From Marsupella aquatica (lineage: Eukaryota; Marchantiophyta), in the NCBI GenBank assembly GCA_973895155.1, contig OZ316897.1:7688001-7752000 (forward strand): a stretch of 64,000 nt of DNA, read 5' to 3'. Positions 10,266-23,410 of this stretch are shown here, piece after piece. A program made the position numbers and the translations under genes. Each line of letters opens with the position of its first letter. Within the stretch, counting starts at the first letter, position 1. The notes under the pieces are model-generated. The model made no database searches. It had not been told where the DNA came from and was given only the letters and a program-made list of their open reading frames with translations.

Positions 10266-12270
10266 AATGGAGGATTGTCAAACAACTTCAGAGGTACGAA
10301 GGTTTCTAGGAGGTTGTATCTTCTACAGAATATGGATACCACATTTTTCACATGTTTCACATCCATTATATGGCTTGCTTAAGAAGAATGTAAGATTTAT
10401 ATGGAAAAGTGAACATGTAGAAGCAATTCAGCACTTGAAAGAAGCTTTGTTAAGTCCACCTGTGCTTCGCCCATTGAAGTATGATGGTGTACATCCAATA
10501 GTTCTTACAATAGATGCGAATCCATATGGAGCAGGATGGGCATTGGGACAAGATGATGATGATGGGCATAGAACAGCTGCTCGTTTTGGAGCAAAGATCT
10601 TTAACGAAAGACAACATAAGTATCCGCAGATAAAGAGAGAACTTTGGGGAGCAAAACTAGCACTTAGGCAAGAGAGAGATTACTTGATAGGAGCTAACAT
10701 GATTCTAGAAACTGATTGCTTACCCTTACTTGGGATGATTATAAACTGTGATACTCCCGACATTGCTATGCTTAGGTGGATAGTTTTTATCTGAATGTTT
10801 AATCCAGAACTGAAGCACATAACTGGAAAAGATAATCCAGTGGCTGATATGTTGTCAAGAGCTAGATATAAATCAGGCAAGCATAGTATTGAGTGTTCAC
10901 ATGGTGAGATTGAGGGACAAATTAAGGAGTTGTTATTCTATGAAGATCTATATTCAGGAGAGTTGCTAGTTATAGGACGTTATTTGAGTACATTGGAGAG
11001 AGACACTAGATGGAGTGATGAAGAATTCAGCAAGATTCGAAAGAAGGCTTACAAGTTCTTGGTTCGAGATGGATACTTATGGAGGCGTCCAAAGGCAAGG
11101 AGTCAAGTACCTCTGAGAGTGCTTGATACCGAGGGAGAGAAAGTTCAAGTATTACAAGAGGCACATGATCTTGAAGCAGCAGGGCATCCTGGAGTTCAGG
11201 CTACATATGAAAAGTTAAGAAGATTCTACTGGTGGGCTGGAATGTATGTGGATGTTTGAGAATATGTTGGATCTTGTGAGATTTGCCAATACTACTCAGA
11301 GATTCAACATAGAGATGACTTGAACCCTACACATCCTCTATCTTTACATTTTCAATGGGGTATAGATATCGTTCATATGCCACCAGGGATTAGAGGTGCA
11401 AAATATTTAGTGTTAGCTAGAGAAGACTTGTCTTCGTATGTGGAAGGGAGGGCATTATCTTCTAACAAGACTGAAGCCGTATGCAGGTTTGTGTTAGAAG
11501 ATATCATTGCTAGACATGGATGTTTTAGGCGCATGAGAGCTGACCGTGGAGAGTTAGATAGCAAAGAGGCAAAGGCATTCTTCAAGAAATTTCATATCCG
11601 CTTAAAGCTAACTACATCTTACAATCCAGAAGCAAACGGTAAGAGTGAGAGAGGTCATCCACCAATTGTTAATGCCTTAGTCAAATCATGCAAGGGAAAG
11701 GCATCAAGATGGCCAGACTTACTACCTTTAGCTCTATTAGCAGATAGAATGACTTGTAGTTCGGTGATAGGATATGCACCGGCAGAATTAGTGAGTGGGC
11801 ATCTACCTTTAATGCCATTAGAGAAGAATGTTTTCAGTTGGAGGACAGTTGACTGGGAAGATCAGATATCACATGAAGAGCTACTTGCAAGGAGGATGGA
11901 ACATTTCCAAACAACTCCAGAAAAGATTGACATTGCAATGGAGAAAGTGAAGCAAGCACGAGAGAAGAATAAGGTCAGATTTGATAAGACTCATCGATTG
12001 AGACCTATTCAAATCAAAGAAGGAGATTGGGTTCTTATTGCAGAAGGAGGGTTGGAGCAACAACATTCGACAAAAGCTAAGTTTATGAGAAGATGGAGAG
12101 GGCCATTTATGGTTGTTACTATTCACCCAAATGCAACATACACAGTTCGAGAGTTAGATGGAGCAATTCATCAAGTTCCTTATGCAGGCAAGAGGGTTAA
12201 GCTTTTCAAACAACGTTTGAAATTTCATTTACAAGATGTGTATGATTTGAGTGATGTAGAGGACTTTTGA
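10266..12270 (+). pseudogene. Ty3/gypsy pol, downstream part: RT end, RNase H, integrase
   Basis: One frame continues the RT cut at 211: EVRRFLGGCIFYRIWIPHF, then RNase H (LTIDANPYGAGWALG, KRELWGAKLAL, ILETDCLPLLGM, GKDNPVADMLSRA). Next come the integrase HHCC zinc finger (HDLEAAGHPG ... CEICQ) and core. Core catalytic residues sit in WGIDIVHMP, RADRGELDS (usually DNGxEF) and PEANGKSERGH. A GPF/Y module (RWRGPFMVV) follows. Stops at 10792-10794 (TGA) and 11257-11259 (TGA) lie in the same frame, so no full polyprotein can be made. The end at 12270 is followed by a polypurine tract and LTR-like sequence. Confidence 0.9.
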
Positions 12271-12313
12271 AGTTGGGTCATAAGGTTGGTGCAGACCGGA
12301 GGCTGCACAGGTT

Positions 12314-12711
12314 TAGTGGGGGTGATATGTCGTGGGGATTCCCTTTAGAAGGCTAGAATCTATATTGTATTATTTGAGTTTATGTGAAGAGGGTTTTACT
12401 TAAAAGCTTCATAGTAGTACTATTAGAGCATATATGTTATATTCTATATGTAGTGTGTACATTCTACAATGGTACACAGTAGTTCTACCATTTACGCATA
12501 AAAGTTTTACAAACTAGATGCATAGTAATTCAACCAACTACGCATAGTAGTTGCACCAACTACGCATAGTAGTTGCACCAACTACGCATAGTAGTTTCAC
12601 CAACTACGCATAGTAGTTGCACCAATTACGCATAGTAGTTCCACCAATTATGCGTAATAATTCCACCAACTACGCACAGTAGTTCCACCAACTATGAATA
12701 GTACTAGCACA
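12314..12711 (+). repeat. Polypurine tract and probable 3' LTR of the gypsy element
   Basis: TTTAGTGGGGG just before TGATATGTCGTGG (12323) has the form of a polypurine tract followed by an LTR beginning TG. A CA end at about 12711 would give a ~389-bp LTR that includes the 22-bp tandem repeat. The partner LTR is outside the window, so the right border is a guess based on where MULE coding similarity resumes. Confidence 0.5.
12497..12700. repeat. 22-bp tandem repeat in the gypsy LTR
   Basis: About nine imperfect units of period 22 contain the inverted repeat GTAGTTG-CAC-CAACTAC joined by GCATA. Units diverge toward both edges. Each carries ACCAAC, an AC-type MYB recognition core. Confidence 0.85.
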
Positions 12712-15698
12712 CTTATAGGTGCTTGATGCTTGCCACTTGGCTTCCATCCTAGCAGGTGCAAGTCTTCTTTGGTGACAGGGTTATCAAGTACTCCTCGCTC
12801 CCTGATGTTGTTTGTATCTTGGCTGTAAAGTTGTCATCATCAAAGACCTGTGAAAAATGAAGAACTTCCAATGAGGAGTGACATTTATAACATGGTAGAT
12901 ATACAATGAGTAAAAGTAAGGCAGAAGAAGTCATTACCTGCCACTGACCAAATGTCTTCAGGTTCTTGCTATACGTAACAAGAGCTGGAATTGTCAATAC
13001 TTCCTGTCGAGCATATGCTGCAATTCTCCTGTCCTTGAATTTTTGTTGAACATAAACCCATAAGCGCTCCAACAACTTCAAAGGAGTATAGTGACGTAGA
13101 GGAAGTAATCCTGAGTTTGCTTGCTCAACAGCCCGATTACTTGTAACCTTTGCCATCCGAGGGAGGGGGAATGCATGGCGTGGTTACTGTTTTACATCTT
13201 GGTCCCTAATATACTTGGTTGCTTCAACAGACTTATCTGCCTTCACAGACTCTGCCAATTGCTTCAAACAAGCTTCATACCTGACACAGTTAAACACTTG
13301 GCATGACCATCACCAAACATACTCCATGTCCACACCAAAGAGAATAAGCACACATGAAAACAAGAGGAAGCCAATGATGTGCAATGTTGATATTCTTACT
13401 GGTTCTTGTCATTAGCATAAACGCAACCAGTAAATATGTCGACAGCTGCTTTGCCAAATCTTGTCTTCACATTGGCCCTCATTTGATTGGCACATGCTGC
13501 ATGGATTTTACATGAATGGCCATGTGTATGGAATGAGCATACAGACAGTGTCTTGTGCATGAAAATATTTAGAAATTCAAACTTTGAGGCATAAGGTACT
13601 ACTGAATGTTGTTACCTGGCCAAACCTCTCGAACTGCAGCTTGCAAACCTTTCTTGCAATCTAAAATGACAGGCATGAGTGCTGATTCAATTCCATAGAG
13701 CAATCTATCAAGTAGTTCAAGGAACCAGATCCAATTGGCATTGTTTTCAACCGGTGCAATTCCATAACAGAGTATGACCCCTTGTGCATTACCATCCAGG
13801 CAAGTTGCTAGGAAAAGTTGTGTAGGATACTTCCTGTACTTTGTGTGACATGCATCCAAGCTTACAAGTGGCTGAACATATTGTAGAGCTTCCCTTGTAG
13901 CAGATGGGCAGATGAATGCTCTGTAGAAAGTGGAGTCATGCATAGTGGACCACTCTGCAACACAACGTGGGTCAACTTCCCTAACCTTGGTGATGAATGA
14001 TGGAATCAAGAAAAATGTCTTTGCCTGTCCACCTAGGTGGATATCTCTAACATAATCCTTTGCCCGCCACATCTGATGATAATTGGTATTTTTTTTGTAG
14101 TCTCCTTGAAATCCAGATAACAACTCTTTACCTACTGGAACCTTTAGATGTCTCCATACTCGGGGAGCTAGTGTGTCACCCAACCAAACTGATTTCTGTG
14201 TAGGCCCTCTCCACTTGTGCTTGGATGTTGGACAGTTATGGTGCAAGTCACATACTGTAATAATATGAGCCCCAGTTTGTGATTCCCGATGACAACGGAC
14301 TCTAAAAGGACAATACAATTCACCATGTGGATCATCATCATCATGCAAGGGTGGTGGCCTGAACGTGAATAACTCCCCGCAAGCACCAGTTGCAGATTTT
14401 TTCTTAACTCTTACCCCTTCTTTCTGGTGGTTTAGTGCATGAGACCCTGGCAACCAAACACTAGTGTGTTTGACTATTGTCTTCCCCTTCTTTTTGATGG
14501 GTTCTTGCACCTGTCTAACAATTGAGCCGTCCTACACAATATTGGTTTGAATACATGCAAGTGGTGCACGTGATGGTCTTTCTAGATTTGACATGCGCAA
14601 TATAGCCTGTTCAAAATCAATGTCGTCTATCTGCAAAACAAGATGTACAGAGATTTCAGCAACAACAATGTGGATGTATGTGTAAAACATGTATAGTAAT
14701 AGTTGAAGAAGACCCAATGCTAGAAAAAGTACTTATGGGATCCTGTGTGGCTATGGGTTTTACATATGAAGAATTCAGTATGGATGGATACTGTGCATTC
14801 TCTTTCCCTTGAGCATTGGAATGACGTGCTGCTATTCCTTTGTCTCGAAACCCATTGAACTCTCCATAGCAAGAATCAAAATGCCAATCCAGTTCATCTT
14901 CTGAACTTTCTTCAAATTCATCTGCATTGCTCTCTCCAGAATGTTCATCACTGGTTTGATCAGAATGTTCATCAGTGCATTCCATGGGGGAACCATTTGT
15001 TCCTTGATTGCCCCCAGGTACAGATGCTTTGCTCCATTTCTTTGATACCAATTTGCTAAATCTGCACACTTGTTACAAAATTCTGAAACATTTGTAACCT
15101 GTATACCACACGACCATTCATGACAGCCCAAGAATCCAAACACCAGTCAAATTCATCAAAATCATTGAAATGTTCGCCCTTTTGAATTTGAGCCGCCTCC
15201 GCTTTCACTGCGAACAATAGAAGACAGTATGAGTTATGTATTCTTGGAAAAGCAGCAAAGATCATGAAGAATGAAGAGATGGGCGTCATTCAAAGGCGAT
15301 GCAGGGATGCAGGGACAAATTAAGAGGAAATGTGATTGAAAGGCGATGCAGGAGGATTAAGAGGAAAATAACAAGAGCGAGCAACTGATAGTCACTTCAA
15401 TAGTTTACACACCTTCTTGTGGGCTTTTTCCATCGAGTATCTTGGCCACATTATGAATAGCTGAGCGAGTGCGTCTTCTCCTTGGGCACGTTGTATCCCC
15501 TAGTGGTAGCTTGTCACATTCTGGAATATCCACTTCACACCGATCCCCTCTCCGCCAGAGATGCACAGTGCCATCGCCCTCTCCATCAACTGACATTCCT
15601 GAGCGTACGTCAAAACACACAGTGCCACCATGCAATGCTGACAAAACACACAAAGCTCTCTCGTAAAGCTCTCCCTCGTCCAGTATGAGAAACCCCAA
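12712..15698 (-). pseudogene. MULE-A: Mutator-like transposase remnant, multi-exon
   Basis: Reading toward lower coordinates: an N-terminal exon ending CAAGAAG|GTGTGT (15698-~15413), an exon with GEHFNDFDEFDWCLDSWAV (~15215-15099), and an acidic exon (~15060-14720). Exon 14510-~13610 has a MuDR-type finger (LYCPFRVRC ... VCDLHHNC) and the MULE core: VSLDACHTKYRKYPTQLFL holds the first catalytic Asp, VENNANWIWFLELL follows, and VILDCKKGL holds the second. Exon ~13500-13390 (HSCKIHAACANQM) and exon 13156-~12710 (SNRAVEQANSGLLPLRHYTP) continue, ending at the CxC half of a SWIM finger (KKTCTC) followed by TAG. The SWIM end abuts the gypsy LTR. No flanking inverted repeats were found. Exon borders are approximate. 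Confidence 0.8.
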
Positions 15699-18600
15699 AA
15701 GCTCGTGACAAAGAGAAGTCGTCTTGACAGAACGTGAAACAATGATCGTCTGGAGCCGTTCGGAGTCGATACGTCAAGAAGATTTATGAATAAACATCAC
15801 AATACAAAACACGTATTGCATTCACCGCATTATTGATTAGCGCGGTATCAAACGACCCTAAACTGCACAGTGACGGGTTGGACAAGTCCATCGCACTCAT
15901 GGTTGAAGTCTGGTCCAGTCGTTGTACACAGTTAAGCAAGAAAGTGTGTTCGCCCTCCCAAATGTGTACGTCGTGCTTCCCACGCCCCAATGTGTACGAA
16001 ACTGTTAAAGGGGGTAGATTGAGGCACTTTCGAACATAAGGGGTCTATTAAGCATATACCTCTCTAAACATTTACAATTCACTAATTCAGTATATACCTT
16101 ATTTTTAAGATTAAAACGTTGAGTTGGCGAAAATCCAGGCAAATAGTTATTTGTGCATGTGTTACGGAGGCTAGCCAAGTGGGGCTCGGCAGTACAGGAC
16201 ATACAGTGTACGCAGTACCATAAAGGCACTTCCAGAGACTAGGCTTCCTTATGGTTCGCACTAGATAGGGGAGAAACACTAATGAGTAATGAAGAAACAG
16301 GACGTATATTTATGAGAGACGTACTCTCTCTCTCATCAAACCGTATGTCAGTTGACTGTCAAAAAGCTTACCCGACCGGAGGCAGGAGAGTCGGATGAGG
16401 TCGGGTTAGGTTGGGACAGGGGGCGTTTCCTCTGCATTTTACGCGGACCGCTTGTGTGGACGTGGACCAAAAAGGTCTGTGCATAATTATTGTTGCGTCA
16501 CATTACACATTCCTAGCTGCGGTACAGGAGCAGAGAATCCATCCAAATCTCGATGAGCATCACAAATGCAAACCGGCTAAATTCAATCATCTGATTGTTG
16601 CCAATCATGTCCAGCATTTCCTTGGAAATTCTTTCGTACAATTTCATGATCCATTAAAATCCCTTTTCATACAGTACCAGTTCCAGACGATGTCCAAATT
16701 CTAATTCCTCCGTGCGCCACTGGTCGAAATTTAGCTGAAATTGAGTAGGGTTCGGGCCTTCAGGTCCAAGTACAGTGATGTACGGCCCTGTGCCATGAAA
16801 TTTGTTTCATGTGTTGGAGCGAGGGAAATTCTAAATCTTGATTACTGTTTGAGGTTGCAAAAGACAATTTTAAATCTTCTGAGAATAGAGATCACCCATA
16901 TCTTTTTTGGAACGCGCAGTGAGGCTGAGAAACATAGCTCGGTGTGGACCTATAGTAGCTACACATTGGTTTTCATGTACAGCAGTGTACACTATTTTTA
17001 CTACTAATGCCGTAGTGGTACTTCCAGTGACATTCTACGGCACCCACCTCTTTGCCCGCAGGCACAAACAGAAAAATATGAACTTGGTACTAGCTGGAGG
17101 TGACAAAATCAAGTGTTTCTTGTTAATTAAACATATGGTGTAAACCGGTCAAGTCTTATATAGTTAAACCTAGACCATCAGATCTTGGCGAATGATTTCA
17201 ATGCACTACTGTTTTACCCCTAACACAGCGCCCAGGCCAGTTAGAATATGGTCAAAACAGGGACTTTAGGCAAAAAAGAAGTTTTCTCACACAACGCCAT
17301 ATTAACATAGCTCCATATTAACACAATGCAAAATTGACTTTGTGCTCAAAAATGTGCACAAGTGACTATAGGAGAAAAGTAACTGGGTTGCAATTACAAT
17401 GCGTTACTTAAAATAGTCCAACAACATCCACTCTTTCAACTTACTAAATTCATCATCCTCTGAGAAATGTAAACTAATGTCAAAATCCTTCATTCTTGGA
17501 GAAGTGTGCGTTATTTCCAAAATGTTAAGCAGCAATCCAGAAATATAGATATATTGTTCTGCTGTGAATACTTTCTCTATTTCCAATTTTCCATTGCCCT
17601 CAAGATCTAGGCACTCCAATAGAAACAAAGCAGTCTCACTAACATTCCAGATTGCATGAAGAAAGATTAAATAATAGAAACGAGCAAATTGGCCACAGTA
17701 AACCGAACAACTGTGAAAAGTGGGCGAATATGTTTTACTAAGTGATAATAGTACACTTGGTATGTATAGTTTGTCAGGTTTTATTTTCTATTGCAAATTT
17801 GATTTCTCCCCTTCTGTAATTTCAGTGTTTCAAGTATTTAGCTACACATCCTTTGACTGAGAAAATATTGTTGGGAAGTCAGAAAACCTAAACTTGAACA
17901 CACTCCTCTCTAATACACATAACTTCTATGCCTATCATTCCTACTTACACCTTATATGTATCTCACAATGCCAAAATTCAAGCATATTACCTTAAATTTT
18001 GATGGATTCTTAGATGGTCCATCAGATTTCTGTATGGGCCTGGCAGAAGGGTGGAAGCATGGTGCCTTACCCCTGGTCCCAACTAGGAGCAGCCAGTTTT
18101 TCTAGGCAAATTCTTGCATACATCTTCCCTAGAAAATGCTTAGCTACCCAGCACAAAACGAACATTGTTTTCCTCTTAATTGGCCAAATCCTTACCTAAC
18201 TAAGATGGTTCAATCATCACATCTAATGGTTCTCCTTAAATCTAGGGAAACCTCACCATTCACATGGATGTGTCAGAAATGTAATGACAGAAAAGAACTC
18301 CACAGGAGAGAACTGGCCAATCACACTCCTTTTTCAGATTGAGAGAAAAAAAATTGGATGGTGAGGAGACTGATGCCCTCGTGGAAAGAGAGCATCAAAC
18401 GTGGAGAACAGAACCTTTTAAACCGCCGCTGTCCCCTGAAGCACAATCCATGCTAGTCAAAAATGTTCTTAAAAGTAAAATAGTAAATTGGACGAAAAGT
18501 GACTATTTTGTGCTCCTGCAGCTTCCGGGACAGTGGCCGTATCTATCTATCCAATCGTCGTCGAAGAAAGGAGGAAATCTGTGGAGGAATACTACCCACA

Positions 18601-20485
18601 GAAAGGTAATGTTTTTACCTTTTTGAGGGGGTAAAAACAGAAAATAAATCTAAACAAGGACAAACGTGTTTGGTGCAGCCCAAGTAATAACGACGACGGA
18701 AAGCATACGGTATCTTACCTGCAATCATACCAAAATATGTAATTTATTATAATACCCCTGACTACACACGGCCAAGTCCGAGTGGTGGAAGTTTTGACAG
18801 AGGTATGGATGGAGGTGAAGGTTTGGTCACGTGACATGACGGCAGCACCTTTTCCCGTGCCGTCATCGCTCTGTTGCCTTTTCACCGTGGCCCCCACAAA
18901 AAGCCAAAAGGCAATCCTCCCCTGATAGTCCCGTGCCAGGCTCGAAAGCGCCGTACGTGCCATATTTCTACCTTTCTGGGAATTCCCAAGGGCCTTCTGG
19001 AAGTACGGTCCGAGAGGACAATCATAGACAATATTCACTCCTTGTCACCCACCACCTCCTTTCATACCGTATTTCAAAGCGTACCGGCCTACCGGGTACC
19101 TCGACTGTAGCGGTACAGTTGAGCGGGCGTCACCCTCTGTGGTTTCTGCGGCCCAAATTCATTTCTAACATTTGGGGGGATTTGCAAAAGGAGGTGTCTG
19201 GAGGGGAAGGGTTGCATGGAAAGCAGGTCTATTGTTTATTCTATTTCGTCCAGCAAGTTACCGTATCTGTTGGTCTACCCAAGCAAAACCAATTTAATGC
19301 GCACTTCTCTACCAAATAACAAGGAAAATTAAGCTTGATGGACGAGGGGGTTGCTTTGCCAATTCGCATTGACATATAAAGCGCTCTTTCACGTTACACC
19401 TATAATTCACAGTGATCACTTGTTTCTGGAGCGACCTTTCCCTTTGAGAAGGGGACCCCAAATAGTTTTTTGATGTGCTCTTATCAACGATTAGATGCTT
19501 GTTTTTGGCAGACTTGTGCATCTGGTTTTTTGGTAAACTTGTGCATCCATTTGGAAAATTTATTGATCTCTGTTCAAGCTCAAAGTTTTCTAGCATATTC
19601 TCTGATGAATCTATTTCTTGACAAAGTTTGAGATTTTTCTGAGATCATTTGTTCTATTGCCAATGTATGCAAAAATGGTCAAATCTTATACACCGTCAAC
19701 AGACATTTCACATTTGTGAAGGACTATGCAAGTAGTTTCTGCATGAGCACAACGTACCAGTGGAGTAAACTCTTCAGTTTTGTGAAGAATCCTCTGAGTA
19801 GTTTGTGCATGGGTAGCAATCTACCACCATGTAAACAAATGGAAACGGCTGCAAAGTAAAGGAAAGATATTGGGAGAAAAAATTAGTGACCGGTAAAATA
19901 GAACACGGAAACAAGGAAAGGGGAGTCAAGATGTACAGTCTTCTGGGCAGGACACCCCAGCCAGAACTAGACAAGACCCCACAAGTTCAAAATGACTGAT
20001 TACATCTGCTCTAAAGTCTTCCAGACGGGCTTCCAAATCTATCTCCTTATACATACTTTACATCCCAGGAAGCCTTTTTCTTGTGATGTGGGGGGCGCAT
20101 AAGAGAAAGAAAGCTAGAGCTGAACAGCCATACAATTAGCAGGATGGTTTGGGCAAAGAGAAACCCTTCATTTTCTCTAATGAGCAACAATGTTTTAAGG
20201 CCCAATACACCAAAGACTTGCTTTTCCTCTCACCCCAACCATTCTGCTAGCTGCGCCACTGTTTTTGAGTGGTTTTCTCTTCTCCCTCCCCACCAAAGAA
20301 GACCAAACCCAAAATTTAAAGCTCAAAGAAGGCCTTCTTCAATATATACAAGAAAAGGATTTGGGATGGAAGTCACATTTAAGCTTATAGCTTTCTAATA
20401 TAAAGGAAGTTTTAGAAAATGTGAGTCGAATCGATTCAATTCAATAGCAAGACAAACAAAACCACAAACTTTGGGGCTCCTTATT
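15699..20485. other. No recognisable gene
   Basis: About 4.8 kb of mixed composition. Longest open frames are under 130 codons and match nothing I recognise. There is a GC-richer block around 18840-19230 and AT-rich stretches around 17150-18010. It may hold the MULE-A 5' end on the left; otherwise I see nothing I can name. Confidence 0.6.
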
Positions 20486-20501
20486 AATGATAGTGTTTAT
20501 G
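20486..20501. repeat. LINE target site duplication (second copy 27193-27208)
   Basis: AATGATAGTGTTTATG is identical on both sides. Its first A residues could belong to the poly-A tail, so the true duplication is 14-16 bp. Confidence 0.9.
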
Positions 20502-21559
20502 GATGATTGAACGTGGGTGGAGCGGCGATGGCGGAGCGGCGATGGCGGGAGGCGCAAGAGCTACGGTGTGCAAGCAAAGACGATGCTACATTGAGGCGGG
20601 GCACAGAAAGGGAGATCGGAAGCAGCAGATGTAAAGGAGGAAACGAGAAGGGAATGTTAGTGGCAGGATCAGCAATTAGTACAGACTCTGATCAACGTTG
20701 GCCGGGGAATGGATTGCACATACACCAGCAAAGCAAAGGACAATTCCGGATGAAGATAAGTGACCAAGCTTGCAATACGATATCATAGCTGAAATAAACT
20801 AGCAATTGAATTGAGTCAATCAAGAACAAACCTAGTAGGTCCAGAACATAGTCGAGAAAGGCAGAGAGAAAAATGTAAATGAACTGACAATAAGACATGA
20901 ACGCTGCTCTAGGAACAGGGTGAAGTCAAGTTAGAAACTCAGAGAATTCGCGGGAGGCGCATATCTCCAATAACAAAAATGCTAACACCAGCAACACTAA
21001 ATCAAACCCCAGCTTGAGGTAAAACAGTAATTAGTCATACCTGGAAAAGAGGAAGATCACATGGAAAAACGGAGAACAAAGAACGCTCACAAGACAGGAA
21101 TAACAATGCCAGCAGGAAGACCGGAAGCACCAGAAATAGCTGACAAATGACAGGGAATAAGAGGTAAACACACAGACAGAAACAAGAAGATATAACCCAA
21201 CAGCTTCGTGTACCAAAAAGGAGGAATGGCAGGAGGGAATTCAAGAACGTCGGAAGAAACCCAAAGAGGGAATAAAAATACAAACAAGAAGGTACCAACA
21301 ATGTCAGGAAAAGGAATAAAGAGCACATCAGGGAGCACGGTCAAGAAAACTCATAACAAGAAGTGCAGAAGGAATATTTGTGGAGAGCATCGACTCACCA
21401 AAGAAAAACCAAGACAAAAGAGTCACACCAAAAGCGGAAGAAAAGAAGTAAAGACACGCACAATTTATACAGAAGCAGAATCATTCGTCAAGAAGTCTAG
21501 GAATCAAGTGGTCCAGCCAGCAAGATACAGTCCGAATCAGCAAATTCACACCGACCACA

Positions 21560-23410
21560 ATGGCAAAGCTTAGTGAAATCTTCAAGGCAGAAGGGCTAGC
21601 ATGTGCAAGGGAAGATAACCCATCTAAGCAAGTGGAGGAACTTGCAGGTGCATCAAACACAACAACCTCAGCGCAGGAATGCAGACCGGAAGAACTAATG
21701 GCAGATGAGGGAGGAGGCAACATGAACGGCCTAGACATAGTCACAAATTCCATCAACAAGTGGACGATCACATCCGAATGCAAAGCTGCAATCAACTCCC
21801 TGTCGGCGTCCGCTCAACAGGCGGACAACTCGAAGGTAAAGCTACAACTGGATGTAAGTATAAACAAAGCGTCTACAACCGTCACCGAGCTCATCTCCAA
21901 TGCAGTACTGTTCTTCTTTGCTGGAAGAGTTCCCACGTATCTCCAATTCCTAAAGTGGTCTGAATACGAATTCTGGTTTAAGAGGAAGTGGAAGCTGAAA
22001 AATGTTAAGTTCGTGGGGAAGAACTATTTTCTAATCATGTTTTACTCGGCAGACCACAAGCGGCTAGCACTAGGTAACTCACCTTGGTACCTAGGCAACC
22101 AGTATGTGTATTGTGCTCCGTGGGACCCTGCATTCTCACTTTGCTCGTCTTTTCTGGGGAGGATGCCGATCTGGGCTGATCTGAAATATAGGGAGCTGGC
22201 ATTGGATGGTTGTGGTCAACAGATGTTTGCACGGATGGGAGAAATCCTTCAATTCTATCCAGCTTCTGATGGATCCTCATCCCCGCACGACCATGCCTGT
22301 ATTCTGTGGGACATGAACCAGCCGCTGCCAGAAATTCTGGTTATTCGATTGTGTATCGAGGATGGAGATGATCCTATCACCATTAACCAGCACATAGAGT
22401 ATACACACATTCCCTTTGTATGTTTTAAATGCAAGGAGCTAGGACACGTTGCCTCTGACTGCCCAAGGATTATTCCTGGACCAACCCCCGTAGTGGATAA
22501 CTATCCCAATCAATCCATCCATCTGGAGGAAAATCGCACGACACCTCCCTCCCAAGACGAATGGTTTGATAACCAGTGCTTAACTGATTCTTGGGCTCAC
22601 TCCGGTCGGAGGCGGCTACCAGACTCAACTATAATATCTGAGGGGCTGCTCCCCACTCCATCCCTTAGTCTCGTTACGAATGCAGTAAAGATACCATATA
22701 GTATGGTTCTAGAGAATAGGGATTCTATCAGGATCTCGAGATCACAAGTTCTCTTCCCGGCAACCAACCATATTATCCCTATCCAACGGAGGAAGAACCA
22801 CCTAGACCCGGATGATCTCTCCATTGCACTCCGGGCTGATAATGGATACCTTCGGCTGCCCTCTCTAGGAAGGACGCAGGTGCCCTCTTCATATATTCAG
22901 ATGAGAGACTTTGGCTACCCGAACCTTCTCGCCCCAGCTGAGTCCGGAGGCGTGTCCACAAGGGAATGATTTGGGGTCAGGGCTCCCCCACTTCCTATTC
23001 CGTCGGCTGTTGCTTTATCAAGGGATCACATGGCTGTCTGCAATCAAACAGATGCGGGAGGGATGGGGGCCCACTCAACTCAAGCGGAGCCAATCAGGAG
23101 GACCAAGCAGCTTATCCGGGCTACAGGAAGGAGAGTGATTAAGAAGAAGCAGAAGACGCACTCTCTTTTCACAGTATCGACACCAAGGCTCTCAGGTAAC
23201 ACTTTCACAACTCTTCTATATAACCAGATCTTGGGTGAGGGCCCTGAGGGATACACATCCCAAGGCGAGTCAACATCGATGGAAGAAGAATTTGAACGGG
23301 ACAGCAATTCCTCAAGCTCCGAGTATGAACGATATCGGGTTCCACATCAACAAACAAGGAAGTACACTAAGGTTCTCTCTCTCCCATCATCTGTCTGGCT
23401 CACTAAATGA
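21560..23410 (+). pseudogene. LINE ORF1 (DUF4283-like plus CCHC zinc knuckle), one in-frame stop
   Basis: From ATG 21560 the frame runs to TGA 22967-22969 and then continues open to 23410. The N-terminal half holds a DUF4283-like RNA-binding region (WFKRKWKLKNVKFVGKNYF, LALGNSPWYLGNQYVYCAPW). The centre has a CCHC knuckle CFKCKELGHVASDC. The C-terminus after the stop is basic (RRVIKKKQK) then Ser-rich. In plant L1 elements ORF1 coats the RNA and escorts ORF2. The stop is best read as a point mutation because the frame stays open for another 147 codons up to the ORF2 start. The ORF1 terminator TGA (23408-23410) overlaps the ORF2 ATG (23407-23409) as ATGA. Confidence 0.85.

Noticed and set aside
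12497-12700. Possible CRISPR array
   Set aside because: Units are contiguous with no spacers, diverge steadily, and lie in an LTR of a plant retroelement.
18339-18626. 95-codon plus frame as a host gene
   Set aside because: No domain, no splice partners recognised and ordinary length for chance; too weak to call.
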